Assembly: GCA_019308525.1 (NCBI GenBank)
Contig: JAFDIC010000176.1
Location: 1 to 9,760 of the forward strand
Direction of reading: 5' to 3'
DNA: 9,760 nucleotides
Origin: Deltaproteobacteria bacterium
GTDB taxonomy: Bacteria; Desulfobacterota; DSM-4660; Desulfatiglandales; HGW-15
Part shown: piece by piece, positions 1 to 5,938 of the stretch
Layout: each line of letters starts with the position of its first letter
How positions within the stretch are numbered: the first letter of the stretch is position 1
Position numbers and translations under genes: made by a program
The notes under the pieces: generated by a model
The model's database searches: none
The model's input: only the letters and a program-made list of their open reading frames with translations
What the model was told of the DNA's origin: nothing

Positions 1-1
1 T

Positions 2-1852
2 TCAGGGCTTCTAGCCCTCCATTGGCCTGGAATGATCCCTTACAGAGGGGCCGCCATAATAGCCGGCGGCCTGGCAGGCCATATCATCTCCGGTTTCCTG
101 AAGGGGTTCCTCAATACTTTCGGGGCCTATGTGTTGCTTTCCGTGGTGTTCATCATATCTCTCATGTCGATTACCAGGATCTCCTTCGGCTGGCTGCTTT
201 CAAGGATCTATCTCTGGCTGGTCCTCCTGACAAAATCCATGAGAGAATTCCTGGTCAAGAAGAGGGAGAGGAGGCGCAAGAAAAAGGTACGGCAGAAACT
301 ATTCCGGGAAGAGAAGTCCAGGCCCAAACGCAAGATGACCATAGTTCAGCCCAAGAGAGAGCCCCTGAAGAAGACCGATCAAGAATCCTTTCCTTTCATG
401 AACGTGGCGGGAGAGTTCAAGCTCCCAACCCTGGACCTTTTGGATCAACCTCCCAAGCTCGCGGGTGTTGAAATCCAGAAAGAAAGCCTGGAAATGAATG
501 CGAGGCGCCTGGAAAAGAAATTGGCGGACTTTGGGGTGGAAGGGGAAGTGGTGGAGATCCAGCCGGGACCTGTCATAACCATGTACGAATTCAAACCCGC
601 TCCCGGGATAAAGATAAGCAAGGTCGCCGGTCTCTCCGATGACCTGGCATTGGCCCTGAGGGCGCCCAGCGTGAGAATCGTGGCCCCCATTCCCGGAAAG
701 GCGGCCATTGGTATCGAGATACCCAATAACAAGAGGGAGCCCGTATACCTGTACGAGATCTTTTCCAGTCCGGAATTCAAAAACTCCAGCTATAAGCTTA
801 CCCTCGCCCTGGGAAAGGACATCACCGGGACGCCGGCCGTAGCAGACCTTACGAGGATGCCGCACCTGCTGATCGCCGGTGCCACCGGGACAGGGAAAAG
901 CGTTCTGCTGAATGCCATGATAAACAGTCTCCTCTTCAAGGTTTCCCCTGAAATGGTTCGGTTCCTCATCATTGACCCCAAGAGGATCGAGCTCTCGGTA
1001 TACAAGGACATTCCGCACCTTCTCTATCCGGTCATGACGCAGCCAAAGGAGGCCACCAGGGCGCTCAGGTGGGCCGTTGAAGAAATGGAGCGCCGCTACA
1101 TGCTCCTCTCGGACAGGGGGGTGAGGAACATAGAAACTTTTAATCGAAAGATCCTTAGGGAGAAAAGGGCCATCTCCGCCAGCGATCCCGAAGGATTCCA
1201 CAAGCCGCTTCCCTATATTATCCTGGTAATAGATGAGTTGGCTGATCTGATGATGGCATCCTCCAGGGAAGTGGAGGAGGCCATTACACGCCTGGCCCAA
1301 ATGGCTCGTGCAGCGGGCATACACCTGATCATCGCCACCCAGCGGCCCTCGGTGGACGTGTTGACAGGAATAATCAAGGCCAACTTTCCCGCCCGCATCT
1401 CCTTCCAGGTCTCTTCGAAATTCGACTCCAGGACCATACTGGACACTATCGGTGCGGAGCACCTCCTGGGTGAAGGGGACATGCTGTTCTTGCCGCCCGG
1501 GGTGGGTAAGATGATCAGGATACACGGTGCCTACATCTCCGAAGAAGAGGTAAAAAGGATCACCAACTTCTTGAGGGCACAGATGAAACCCGAATATGAT
1601 GCCACGATCTTGAGCCGGGTAAGCCAGGACGAAGAGTCCGAGGATCAAGAGATTGAGCTTGACGACAAATACGATCAGGCGGTTGACCTGGTGATCAAGA
1701 CAAGGCAGGCCTCCATTTCCATGATCCAAAGAAAACTCCGGGTGGGATACAACAGGGCCGCTAGGATGATCGAAGCCATGGAAAGGGAAGGCATCGTAGG
1801 TCCTTCTGACGGAGTAAGGCCCAGAGAGGTATTCGGGAGAAAGGGGGAATGA
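2..1852 (+). CDS. ftsK: DNA translocase FtsK/SpoIIIE, 5' end outside window
   Basis: This is a membrane-anchored, ATP-driven DNA pump that clears and aligns chromosome termini at the division septum. The frame is open from base 2 (SGLLALHWPG precedes the Met at base 32), so the gene enters from the left and only the last one or two membrane segments remain (about bases 110-230). A strongly basic linker follows (about 240-330). The motor then shows Walker A GATGTGKS at 878-901 and Walker B IILVIDE, with Asp and Glu codons at 1232-1237. An ATQRPSVDVLTG stretch follows near 1336-1370. The C-terminal winged-helix gamma domain (from about 1661, DDKYDQAVDLV through RAARMIEAMEREGIVGP) normally reads KOPS-type orientation sequences. 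The stop overlaps the lolA start by 4 bases, so the two are probably cotranscribed. The family call is certain; whether it is FtsK or an SpoIIIE/SftA-like paralogue cannot be decided without the N-terminus. Confidence 0.97.
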   Translation, partial: SGLLALHWPGMIPYRGAAIIAGGLAGHIISGFLKGFLNTFGAYVLLSVVFIISLMSITRISFGWLLSRIYLWLVLLTKSMREFLVKKRERRRKKKVRQKLFREEKSRPKRKMTIVQPKREPLKKTDQESFPFMNVAGEFKLPTLDLLDQPPKLAGVEIQKESLEMNARRLEKKLADFGVEGEVVEIQPGPVITMYEFKPAPGIKISKVAGLSDDLALALRAPSVRIVAPIPGKAAIGIEIPNNKREPVYLYEIFSSPEFKNSSYKLTLALGKDITGTPAVADLTRMPHLLIAGATGTGKSVLLNAMINSLLFKVSPEMVRFLIIDPKRIELSVYKDIPHLLYPVMTQPKEATRALRWAVEEMERRYMLLSDRGVRNIETFNRKILREKRAISASDPEGFHKPLPYIILVIDELADLMMASSREVEEAITRLAQMARAAGIHLIIATQRPSVDVLTGIIKANFPARISFQVSSKFDSRTILDTIGAEHLLGEGDMLFLPPGVGKMIRIHGAYISEEEVKRITNFLRAQMKPEYDATILSRVSQDEESEDQEIELDDKYDQAVDLVIKTRQASISMIQRKLRVGYNRAARMIEAMEREGIVGPSDGVRPREVFGRKGE

Positions 1853-2478
1853 TGAACAGGGCATCGACCCGCCGCAGCAGGATTCTCCTTGTTATCTTCT
1901 CTGTTTTCCTCCTTGGCGCGGTGGAAAAATCGTGGGGAGGGACAGAGGATGTAGCCCATATCCTGGACGGTATACTTGGAAGGTACGGCGCATTGCCTGG
2001 GCTCTTTGTCCGCATCTATTTCAAGCCCCCCCACTATTTGAGGGTTGAGCAACAGACCCCCACGCGGGAACTGGTGATATCGGACGGAAAGACACTCTGG
2101 TGGTACATCCCGGACAAAGAAATCGTCTACAGGTACCCGGCCCGCAAACTGGGAGAAGAAATGGAGCTCCTGAGCAGCATTTTTCAAGGGCTCAAGCAAG
2201 TAGAAGAACGCTTTGATGTATCCGAGGTCCTGAAAGCGGACAGCGCCTATTACCACATAAGGCTGACACCTCGTCCCCCCTGGCCCCAGATCGAGCATGT
2301 CGAACTCGCCATTGCCCGGGATGACTACCACATCAGGATGGTGGAGATATACAATTACCTTGGGGATGTCACCCGCTTTGTCCTGGGTATACCTGTATCC
2401 AGGGATGCGTTTCAGAGGGGGTTTTTCCGGTTTGATCCACTCCCCGGAACCAAGGTGATCAAGGAAGCGGATCAGTGA
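1849..2478 (+). CDS. lolA: Outer-membrane lipoprotein carrier protein LolA, possibly with internal deletion
   Basis: LolA is the periplasmic chaperone that carries lipoproteins from LolCDE to the outer membrane. The 209-residue product has an Arg-rich n-region (R4, R8, R9, R11), a hydrophobic core ILLVIFSVFLLGA at 12-24 and probable signal-peptidase I cleavage near residue 30. There is no lipobox Cys. The mature part begins with the usual ILDGILGRYGALPGL helix. It continues with IYFKPPHYLRVEQ and the LolA signature LVISDGKTLWWYIPDKEIV, and ends with FVLGIPVSRDAFQRGFFRFDPLPGTKVI. The strands normally found between the first helix and YFKPP are missing: LPGLFVR joins IYFKPP directly around base 2005. 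Start: tandem ATGs at 1849 and 1852, the first overlapping the ftsK stop (ATGA). The 3' end overlaps the convergent VWA gene by 7 bases, leaving no room for a terminator. Confidence 0.9.
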   Translation: MMNRASTRRSRILLVIFSVFLLGAVEKSWGGTEDVAHILDGILGRYGALPGLFVRIYFKPPHYLRVEQQTPTRELVISDGKTLWWYIPDKEIVYRYPARKLGEEMELLSSIFQGLKQVEERFDVSEVLKADSAYYHIRLTPRPPWPQIEHVELAIARDDYHIRMVEIYNYLGDVTRFVLGIPVSRDAFQRGFFRFDPLPGTKVIKEADQ

Positions 2479-3671
2479 ATGACCAGGCTGGAGAGGGTCT
2501 TCCCTACCCTCTTCAGGCTTTCCATATTATTGGCGGGGAAGAAATAATCCACATAGGGAAGCGCGGTTTGCATACCCATGCAGATTGGCCTGTAATCTGA
2601 GTCTCCTGCCAGGGGATTCAACCAAACAACCGCATGGGCCTTGCGGCTAAGGTTTTCCATTTCCCTCTTGAGAATGTTCCTTCCGCCCAGGTCCCATCCG
2701 TCGCTGAGGATCACTATCACTGTTTGTTTGTTCAGGAACCTATCCCCGTATCCCCTGTTGAACTGGTGAAGCGAATATCCGATTCTCGTACCACCGGACC
2801 AGTCAAGCACCCTGCGGGAGATTGTTTCCAGTGCCCTGTTGATATCATACCGCCTCAAGATGGGTGTTACGGGGGTAAGGGAAGTCGAAAAAACGAAGAT
2901 CTCCACCCTCGAGCCGATATCGGCCAAACCCATGATAAAGGGCATCACGAACCTTGCATAGCGGTCCATGGAACCGCTCACATCCGCCAGAACCACCAGT
3001 CTCTTTAGTCTCTTCTTCTTTCTCCTGTAAAAAAGCTCCAACGGCACACCCTCTGCCTTCAGACTGTGCCGTATGACCCTGCGAAAATCTATATCCCCGG
3101 CTCTCTTGGACCGCCTGTAGCGCCTCCTCACCACTGTCTTGAATGGTGATATGATCTTCCTCAGGATAAGCTGTGTTGTCAGGATATCTTTCGTGGAGAT
3201 CTCGGAAAAGTTCTTTCGCTCCAGTCTTGAAACGGGGCTGTAAGTGGCAGGTCTGCCTGAATCATCCCCGACAGGATCTTCGGACATCGAACCCACCTGA
3301 AGTTCTGATTCCACTTGAATCACGCTGGAAGAGTCGCTTTCCTCACCATCGCTTTGTTCGTGGGTCTCGTCGTCTCCCTTGCATTCATCTTCCTGGATAT
3401 CAAAATCCTGCCAGAATTCTTCAAAGAGTTCCCCAAAGATCTTCCACTCCATGTCGTTTGTCACGAAATTAGCCCTCAGCGAATAGAAGAACTCCTCCCT
3501 GTTGCAGATCCCTGTCCCCTCGACGGATCTCAGGGCGTCGACCACGCTGGAAGGAAAGACCTTGAACCCCTTGTTTTTCAGGAAGCGAGAAAAAAGAATG
3601 ACCCTTTCGCTCAGGGAGAGGTGTTCATTGGACTTACTGTGGTATCCTGAGAAACTCTTTTCTTTGATCAT
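2472..3671 (-). CDS. VWA domain protein, CoxE-like, partner of MoxR ATPase
   Basis: This 399-residue cytosolic protein has no signal peptide or membrane span. Residues 15-95 form a helical N-terminal region typical of CoxE-like proteins (LSERVILFSRFLKNKGFKVFPSSVVDALR). An acidic, Ser/Asp/Glu-rich low-complexity linker follows at about 91-145, then a basic patch FKTVVRRRYRRSKR at 177-190. The C-terminal VWA domain starts near 222 and keeps a full metal-ion-dependent adhesion site: DVSGS with D230, S232 and S234, T295 in GGTRIG, and D324 in ILSDGWD. CoxE/VWA proteins bind clients or substrates for a MoxR ATPase; in the carboxydotrophic cox cluster this pair helps mature CO dehydrogenase. The upstream MoxR gene overlaps this one by 38 bases, implying coupled translation. 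No CO-dehydrogenase or molybdenum-enzyme gene lies in the window, so the client is unknown. A GAGG sits about 15 bases before the ATG, a long spacing. Confidence 0.92.
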   Translation of the reverse strand: MIKEKSFSGYHSKSNEHLSLSERVILFSRFLKNKGFKVFPSSVVDALRSVEGTGICNREEFFYSLRANFVTNDMEWKIFGELFEEFWQDFDIQEDECKGDDETHEQSDGEESDSSSVIQVESELQVGSMSEDPVGDDSGRPATYSPVSRLERKNFSEISTKDILTTQLILRKIISPFKTVVRRRYRRSKRAGDIDFRRVIRHSLKAEGVPLELFYRRKKKRLKRLVVLADVSGSMDRYARFVMPFIMGLADIGSRVEIFVFSTSLTPVTPILRRYDINRALETISRRVLDWSGGTRIGYSLHQFNRGYGDRFLNKQTVIVILSDGWDLGGRNILKREMENLSRKAHAVVWLNPLAGDSDYRPICMGMQTALPYVDYFFPANNMESLKRVGKTLSSLVIH

Positions 3672-4548
3672 GGTCCGACCAAATTTCCTCGTTGAATCGC
3701 TTTATGTCTTCCTGGTACTTCAGGATACACCCGAGGGTTTCCAGGACTATGTCTTCGTCCAGGTATTTCCGTTGCATGGCAATCAGGGCCGCTGCCCAAT
3801 CAAGGGTCTCCGAGATACCTGGTTTCTTCAGAAAGTCCACGGTCCTCAGCTTTTGCATAAAATACGTAATCTGACTTGCAAGGCTATTGTCGACCCCGGG
3901 GATCTTCGCCTTCACGATCCTGCACTCCTTCTCAAAGCTCGGGTAGTCGATCCAGTGGTAAAGGCATCTCCTCTTCAGGGCGTCGTGGACATCCCTTGTC
4001 CTGTTGGAAGTAACCACTACGGTGGGCCTTTTCTCCGCCTTGATGGTTCCCACCTCAGGGATCGTTATCTGAAAGTCCGACAGGATCTCTAACAGAAATG
4101 CCTCGAACTCTTCGTCTGAACGATCTATTTCGTCTATCAGAAGGACAGGGGGACGCTCATTGGAGTTTAGAATAGCCTCCAATAACGGACGCTTTATCAG
4201 GAATTCCGGGCCGTATATTGCCTTTTCTATCTCTTCTTTCCCCTTCTTCTCCAGTTCCCCTATTCTGATGTGCAGGAGCTGCTTGGGGTAATTCCACTCG
4301 TAGAGCGCAGTCGACACATCCAGGCCCTCGTAACACTGGAGCCTGATGAGCTTGGTGTTGAACAGGGAGGCCAGTACAATACCGACTTCCGTCTTGCCCA
4401 CGCCAGGCTCTCCTTCCAGGAAAATCGGCTTCTCCAGCCTGTATGCCAGGAAAAGGGCCGTTGCCAGGGATCGATCCGCTATATAGTGTACTTTTTCCAG
4501 TTCCTTTTCGATCTTGTCTATGGATTCAAACTGTTTTTCTAGAGCCAT
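3634..4548 (-). CDS. MoxR-family AAA+ ATPase (CoxD-like)
   Basis: This is a soluble AAA+ ATPase that uses ATP hydrolysis for chaperone-like maturation of protein complexes together with a VWA partner, here the next gene. With the start at base 4548 it has 304 residues. It shows Walker A GEPGVGKT at 46-53, Walker B LLIDE at 136-140, sensor-1 TSN at 180-182 and an ALKRRC arginine-finger segment at 190-195. The C-terminal lid domain reaches FLRIPQ. I chose the ATG at 4548 because CoxD/MoxR proteins begin close to the FxSIDxxxxxL motif, an AAGGAG lies 14 bases upstream (4563-4568), and a candidate promoter and inverted repeat lie further upstream. The frame remains open to a TTG at 4635, which would add 29 residues (MKIKEIFANLNTMG...) with no good ribosome site; an ATG at 4599 is a third option. 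Its client is not identifiable here. Confidence 0.93.
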   Translation of the reverse strand: MALEKQFESIDKIEKELEKVHYIADRSLATALFLAYRLEKPIFLEGEPGVGKTEVGIVLASLFNTKLIRLQCYEGLDVSTALYEWNYPKQLLHIRIGELEKKGKEEIEKAIYGPEFLIKRPLLEAILNSNERPPVLLIDEIDRSDEEFEAFLLEILSDFQITIPEVGTIKAEKRPTVVVTSNRTRDVHDALKRRCLYHWIDYPSFEKECRIVKAKIPGVDNSLASQITYFMQKLRTVDFLKKPGISETLDWAAALIAMQRKYLDEDIVLETLGCILKYQEDIKRFNEEIWSDHDQRKEFLRIPQ

Positions 4549-4562
4549 GCCAGCGTGAAACT

Positions 4563-4568
4563 CTCCTT
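4563..4568 (-). promoter_or_regulatory. Ribosome binding site deciding the MoxR ATPase start
   Basis: On the minus strand AAAAAGGAGAG ends 12-14 bases before the ATG at 4548. The spacing is long, but this is the only good Shine-Dalgarno match near any of the three in-frame starts (4548, 4599, 4635). Confidence 0.5.
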
Positions 4569-4586
4569 TTTGCGGTTTGGTATAAG

Positions 4587-4604
4587 ACACAACACCCATT
4601 GTGT
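4587..4604. promoter_or_regulatory. Operator-like perfect inverted repeat upstream of MoxR gene
   Basis: ACACAA and TTGTGT form a perfect 6-6-6 inverted repeat. It lies about 40 bases before the preferred MoxR start and at the predicted transcription start, where a repressor site would be expected. Short palindromes also arise by chance, and no regulator gene is adjacent. Confidence 0.3.
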
Positions 4605-4606
4605 TC

Positions 4607-4635
4607 AGATTAGCGAAAATTTCCTTTATTTTCAA
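4607..4635 (-). promoter_or_regulatory. Candidate sigma70 promoter for MoxR-VWA operon
   Basis: Read on the minus strand, TTGAAA (bases 4635-4630) is followed after exactly 17 bases by TAATCT (4612-4607). The -35 matches the consensus at 5 of 6 positions; the -10 is weak (3 of 6). If used, transcription starts near 4600, which rules out the TTG start at 4635 and supports translation from 4548. Confidence 0.33.
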
Positions 4636-4659
4636 TGAAATTTCCGGGACCTAAATCCG

Positions 4660-4930
4660 CCGTCTACCTCTTGGTTTGTCTGCCGAAACCGAATGCCCTT
4701 GGGCTGCTAACTCCATTCACCAGCAAACCACCAGGGGCAAGGCTTGCGAGGTCCCCGGAGAAGTGAGGCGTGCATTCAGGTACGCCGCAGCGACGAGGGA
4801 TGAGCGTGACATGGCTATCAGTCGATCTCGCCCCGGCGGGGAAATGGTGTCTGGTGGTGAATCGGGGAGCCATGTCCCGGATTCCAGGAGCGTGGCTCTG
4901 AGAGGAAGGCGTGCCGTACGCACCACGCTC
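4660..4930. repeat. Gene-free stretch with three inverted repeats, possible interspersed palindromic element
   Basis: The 380 bp between the MoxR start (4548) and the zinc-protein stop (4929) hold no convincing gene; the short frames have no family features. I see three separate stem-loops. GGCGTGC/GTACGCC lies at 4767-4773 and 4780-4786 (6-base loop, one G-T pair). A perfect 9-base pair GACATGGCT/AGCCATGTC lies at 4808-4816 and 4868-4876 and encloses a small CCCC-ggc-GGGG hairpin. A perfect 8-base pair GAGCGTGG/CCACGCTC lies at 4888-4895 and 4923-4930; it encloses GTGC/GCAC and touches the stop codon of the next minus-strand gene. AGGCGTGC occurs twice (4766 and 4907). The AGGCGT...TACGCCGCAGCGACGAG motif resembles interspersed repeats I associate with deltaproteobacterial genomes, from memory only. 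No T-run follows, so a classic intrinsic terminator is not supported. Confidence 0.5.
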
Positions 4931-5216
4931 ACTTCTTCTTGAAAAGGGCCTCCAGGGCCTTTTTTGCCTCCTTGGTCCTGTTATGGCTGCCGCTGCCCTG
5001 CTTGGAGCCCCTGATTACGAAGTAGTCGCAAAAATTGGCCCTTTCCTTGTCCATGATCCGTTCCGCAGAGACCTCCCTGCATTCATTGTAAGCGTTGGGA
5101 TCATAGAATTTGCACTGCTTGCAACACCTAAGGTCCCTGTCGCAGTGGGGGCATGTATCGTGTCTGCTCACCCTTCCTTCCACTTCAATGATCTCATGAC
5201 AAAAAGCGCATTGCAT
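4929..5216 (-). CDS. Small Cys-rich putative zinc-binding protein
   Basis: This 95-residue soluble protein carries two likely metal sites. The first is a zinc-ribbon-like set, CAFC at 3-6 and CPHC at 22-25. The second is a C31, C32, C35, C46, C63 cluster within CCKQCKFYDPNAYNECRE and ERANFCDYF. A Lys-rich helical tail follows (KEAKKALEALFKKK). The block CKQCKFYDPNAYNECRE...KERANFCDYF resembles a conserved, uncharacterised family I recall from Deltaproteobacteria; I know no established function and do not assign one. The start is supported by AGAGG (5225-5229 on the complement) 8 bases before the ATG. It is transcribed alone, away from the archease-rtcB operon. The 8-base inverted repeat at 4888-4930 lies right at its 3' end and may stabilise or end the transcript. 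Confidence 0.85.
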   Translation of the reverse strand: MQCAFCHEIIEVEGRVSRHDTCPHCDRDLRCCKQCKFYDPNAYNECREVSAERIMDKERANFCDYFVIRGSKQGSGSHNRTKEAKKALEALFKKK

Positions 5217-5250
5217 GATACTTACCTCTTTACTTCAAATATTCTATCCG

Positions 5251-5314
5251 ATTCCATGGGGGCCCTCTCTCCAGAGACAAGCTTCCCTCTCGGTCCGGGC
5301 ACAATCCCATGAAT
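5251..5314. repeat. Imperfect inverted repeat in the divergent intergenic region
   Basis: ATTCcATGGG (5251-5260) pairs with CCCATGAAT (5306-5314), with one bulged C. It is extended inward by GCCC (5262-5265) with GGGC (5297-5300). It lies 35-100 bases upstream of the zinc-protein start, so it could be an operator for that gene or a folded part of its leader. No convincing minus-strand promoter was found here, only a TAGAAT on the complement of 5241-5246 without a matching -35. Confidence 0.35.
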
Positions 5315-5338
5315 TGAGTTAATGTTATCCTTCTCTTC

Positions 5339-5370
5339 AGGTATTTGCCCGAAAACGGGCGGGGGTACCT
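5339..5370. promoter_or_regulatory. Two-step hairpin abutting the -35 box of the archease-rtcB promoter
   Basis: The outer arms AGGTA (5339-5343) and TACCT (5366-5370) and the inner arms GCCCG (5347-5351) and CGGGC (5356-5360) close an AAAA loop. All arms pair perfectly. The two steps are separated by a 3-base side (ttt) and a 5-base side (ggggg). The right arm ends one base before TTGACA, so this could be a regulator site. It has no T-run on the plus strand, so I do not call a terminator. Confidence 0.4.
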
Positions 5371-5399
5371 TTGACAAACCCCCTTGGAGTAATTAATAT
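5371..5399 (+). promoter_or_regulatory. Sigma70-type promoter for archease-rtcB operon
   Basis: A perfect -35 TTGACA (5371-5376) is followed by a 17-base spacer and TAATAT (5394-5399, 4 of 6 to consensus) in an AT-rich patch. The predicted start is near 5406, giving a leader of about 95 bases before the archease ATG. In E. coli rtcBA is driven by sigma54 with RtcR; I see no sigma54 -24/-12 element and no RtcR gene here. Confidence 0.6.
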
Positions 5400-5404
5400 T
5401 ACAA

Positions 5405-5455
5405 TATCCAAATCGCACAAAGTACCACAAATACCAAGGCCTCACGATTCGGATA
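5405..5455 (+). promoter_or_regulatory. Predicted stem-loop at the 5' end of the archease-rtcB transcript
   Basis: TATCCAAATCG (5405-5415) and CGATTCGGATA (5445-5455) are complementary at 10 of 11 positions, separated by 29 bases. The left arm begins at the predicted transcription start, so the mRNA would begin with a long hairpin. It could protect the 5' end, control translation of an archease start that lacks a clear ribosome site, or be a DNA operator instead. Confidence 0.4.
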
Positions 5456-5501
5456 CAGAGTTGGACGAAATTCCGGCCCCTTCAAACTAAGTTTCCTGAT
5501 C

Positions 5502-5930
5502 ATGAATGAAAGAGCGGAAAAATATACTGTTCTTGACCATACCGCAGACCTGGGAATTGAGGTCCATGGTTCCGATCTCCAGGATCTCTTCAGGAATGCC
5601 GCGCTGGCCCTCATGGATCTCATGATCAAGGATGAAAGTAAAGACAGGGCCATGCCAAAGGAAATCTCGGTATCGGGGCAGGATCTCCCTGACCTGATGG
5701 TCCGGTGGCTCGGGGAGATCCTCTACCTCTTTGAGGGAGAAGGCCTTGTCGTAAAAGATATCACCATTGCGCACATGGATTCATTCAACGTTAATGCCCT
5801 CCTCTACGTTACCCCGTTCGACCCCAATTCCCATGAAATACTTTGCGAAATAAAGGCCGTCACCTACCACCAGATCCAGGTAAGGGATCTCGGTGATAGA
5901 TGTGAGGCAAGAATAATCTTTGACCTATAG
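5502..5930 (+). CDS. Archease, RtcB activator
   Basis: Archease speeds guanylylation and turnover of the RNA ligase RtcB and widens its nucleotide use; it acts in the cytosol. The 142-residue length is typical. The signature LDHTADLGIEVHG at 11-23 carries the conserved Asp/His/Asp, and the middle helix-strand part reads LMVRWLGEILYLFEGEG. KAVTYHQIQV near residues 119-128 and the terminal IIFDL with its conserved Asp match the family. The RtcB gene follows after 8 bases, which fixes the role. The ATG at 5502 has no clear Shine-Dalgarno sequence (the preceding bases are aagtttcctgatc), yet no better in-frame start lies upstream and the DHTAD motif sits at the usual distance. Expression probably comes from the promoter at 5371-5399. 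Confidence 0.95.
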   Translation: MNERAEKYTVLDHTADLGIEVHGSDLQDLFRNAALALMDLMIKDESKDRAMPKEISVSGQDLPDLMVRWLGEILYLFEGEGLVVKDITIAHMDSFNVNALLYVTPFDPNSHEILCEIKAVTYHQIQVRDLGDRCEARIIFDL

Positions 5931-5938
5931 GTGATGCC

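Noticed and set aside
22..471. 149-residue plus-strand frame at the left edge
   Set aside because: It overlaps the clear FtsK frame in another register and reads as low-complexity shadow sequence.
299..1864. Long open frame (521 residues) on the minus strand opposite ftsK
   Set aside because: It is a mirror of ftsK coding sequence; it has no recognisable domain, is rich in Gly/His/Pro typical of antisense frames, and ftsK is unambiguous on the plus strand.
1675..2331. 218-residue minus-strand frame across the ftsK-lolA junction
   Set aside because: It lies opposite two well supported genes and shows no family motif.
3502..4092. 196-residue plus-strand frame opposite the VWA-MoxR operon
   Set aside because: Antisense shadow; the minus-strand products have intact Walker and MIDAS motifs.
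4888..4930. Rho-independent terminator for the zinc-protein gene
   Set aside because: The 8-bp stem is good, but no T-run follows on the minus strand and the loop is 27 bases long.
4676..4942. Short frames on both strands in the gap between MoxR and the zinc protein (also 4664-4873 and 4717-4932)
   Set aside because: Their peptides are Arg/Ser/Gly-rich without family resemblance, they overlap one another on opposite strands, and the DNA there is dominated by inverted repeats.
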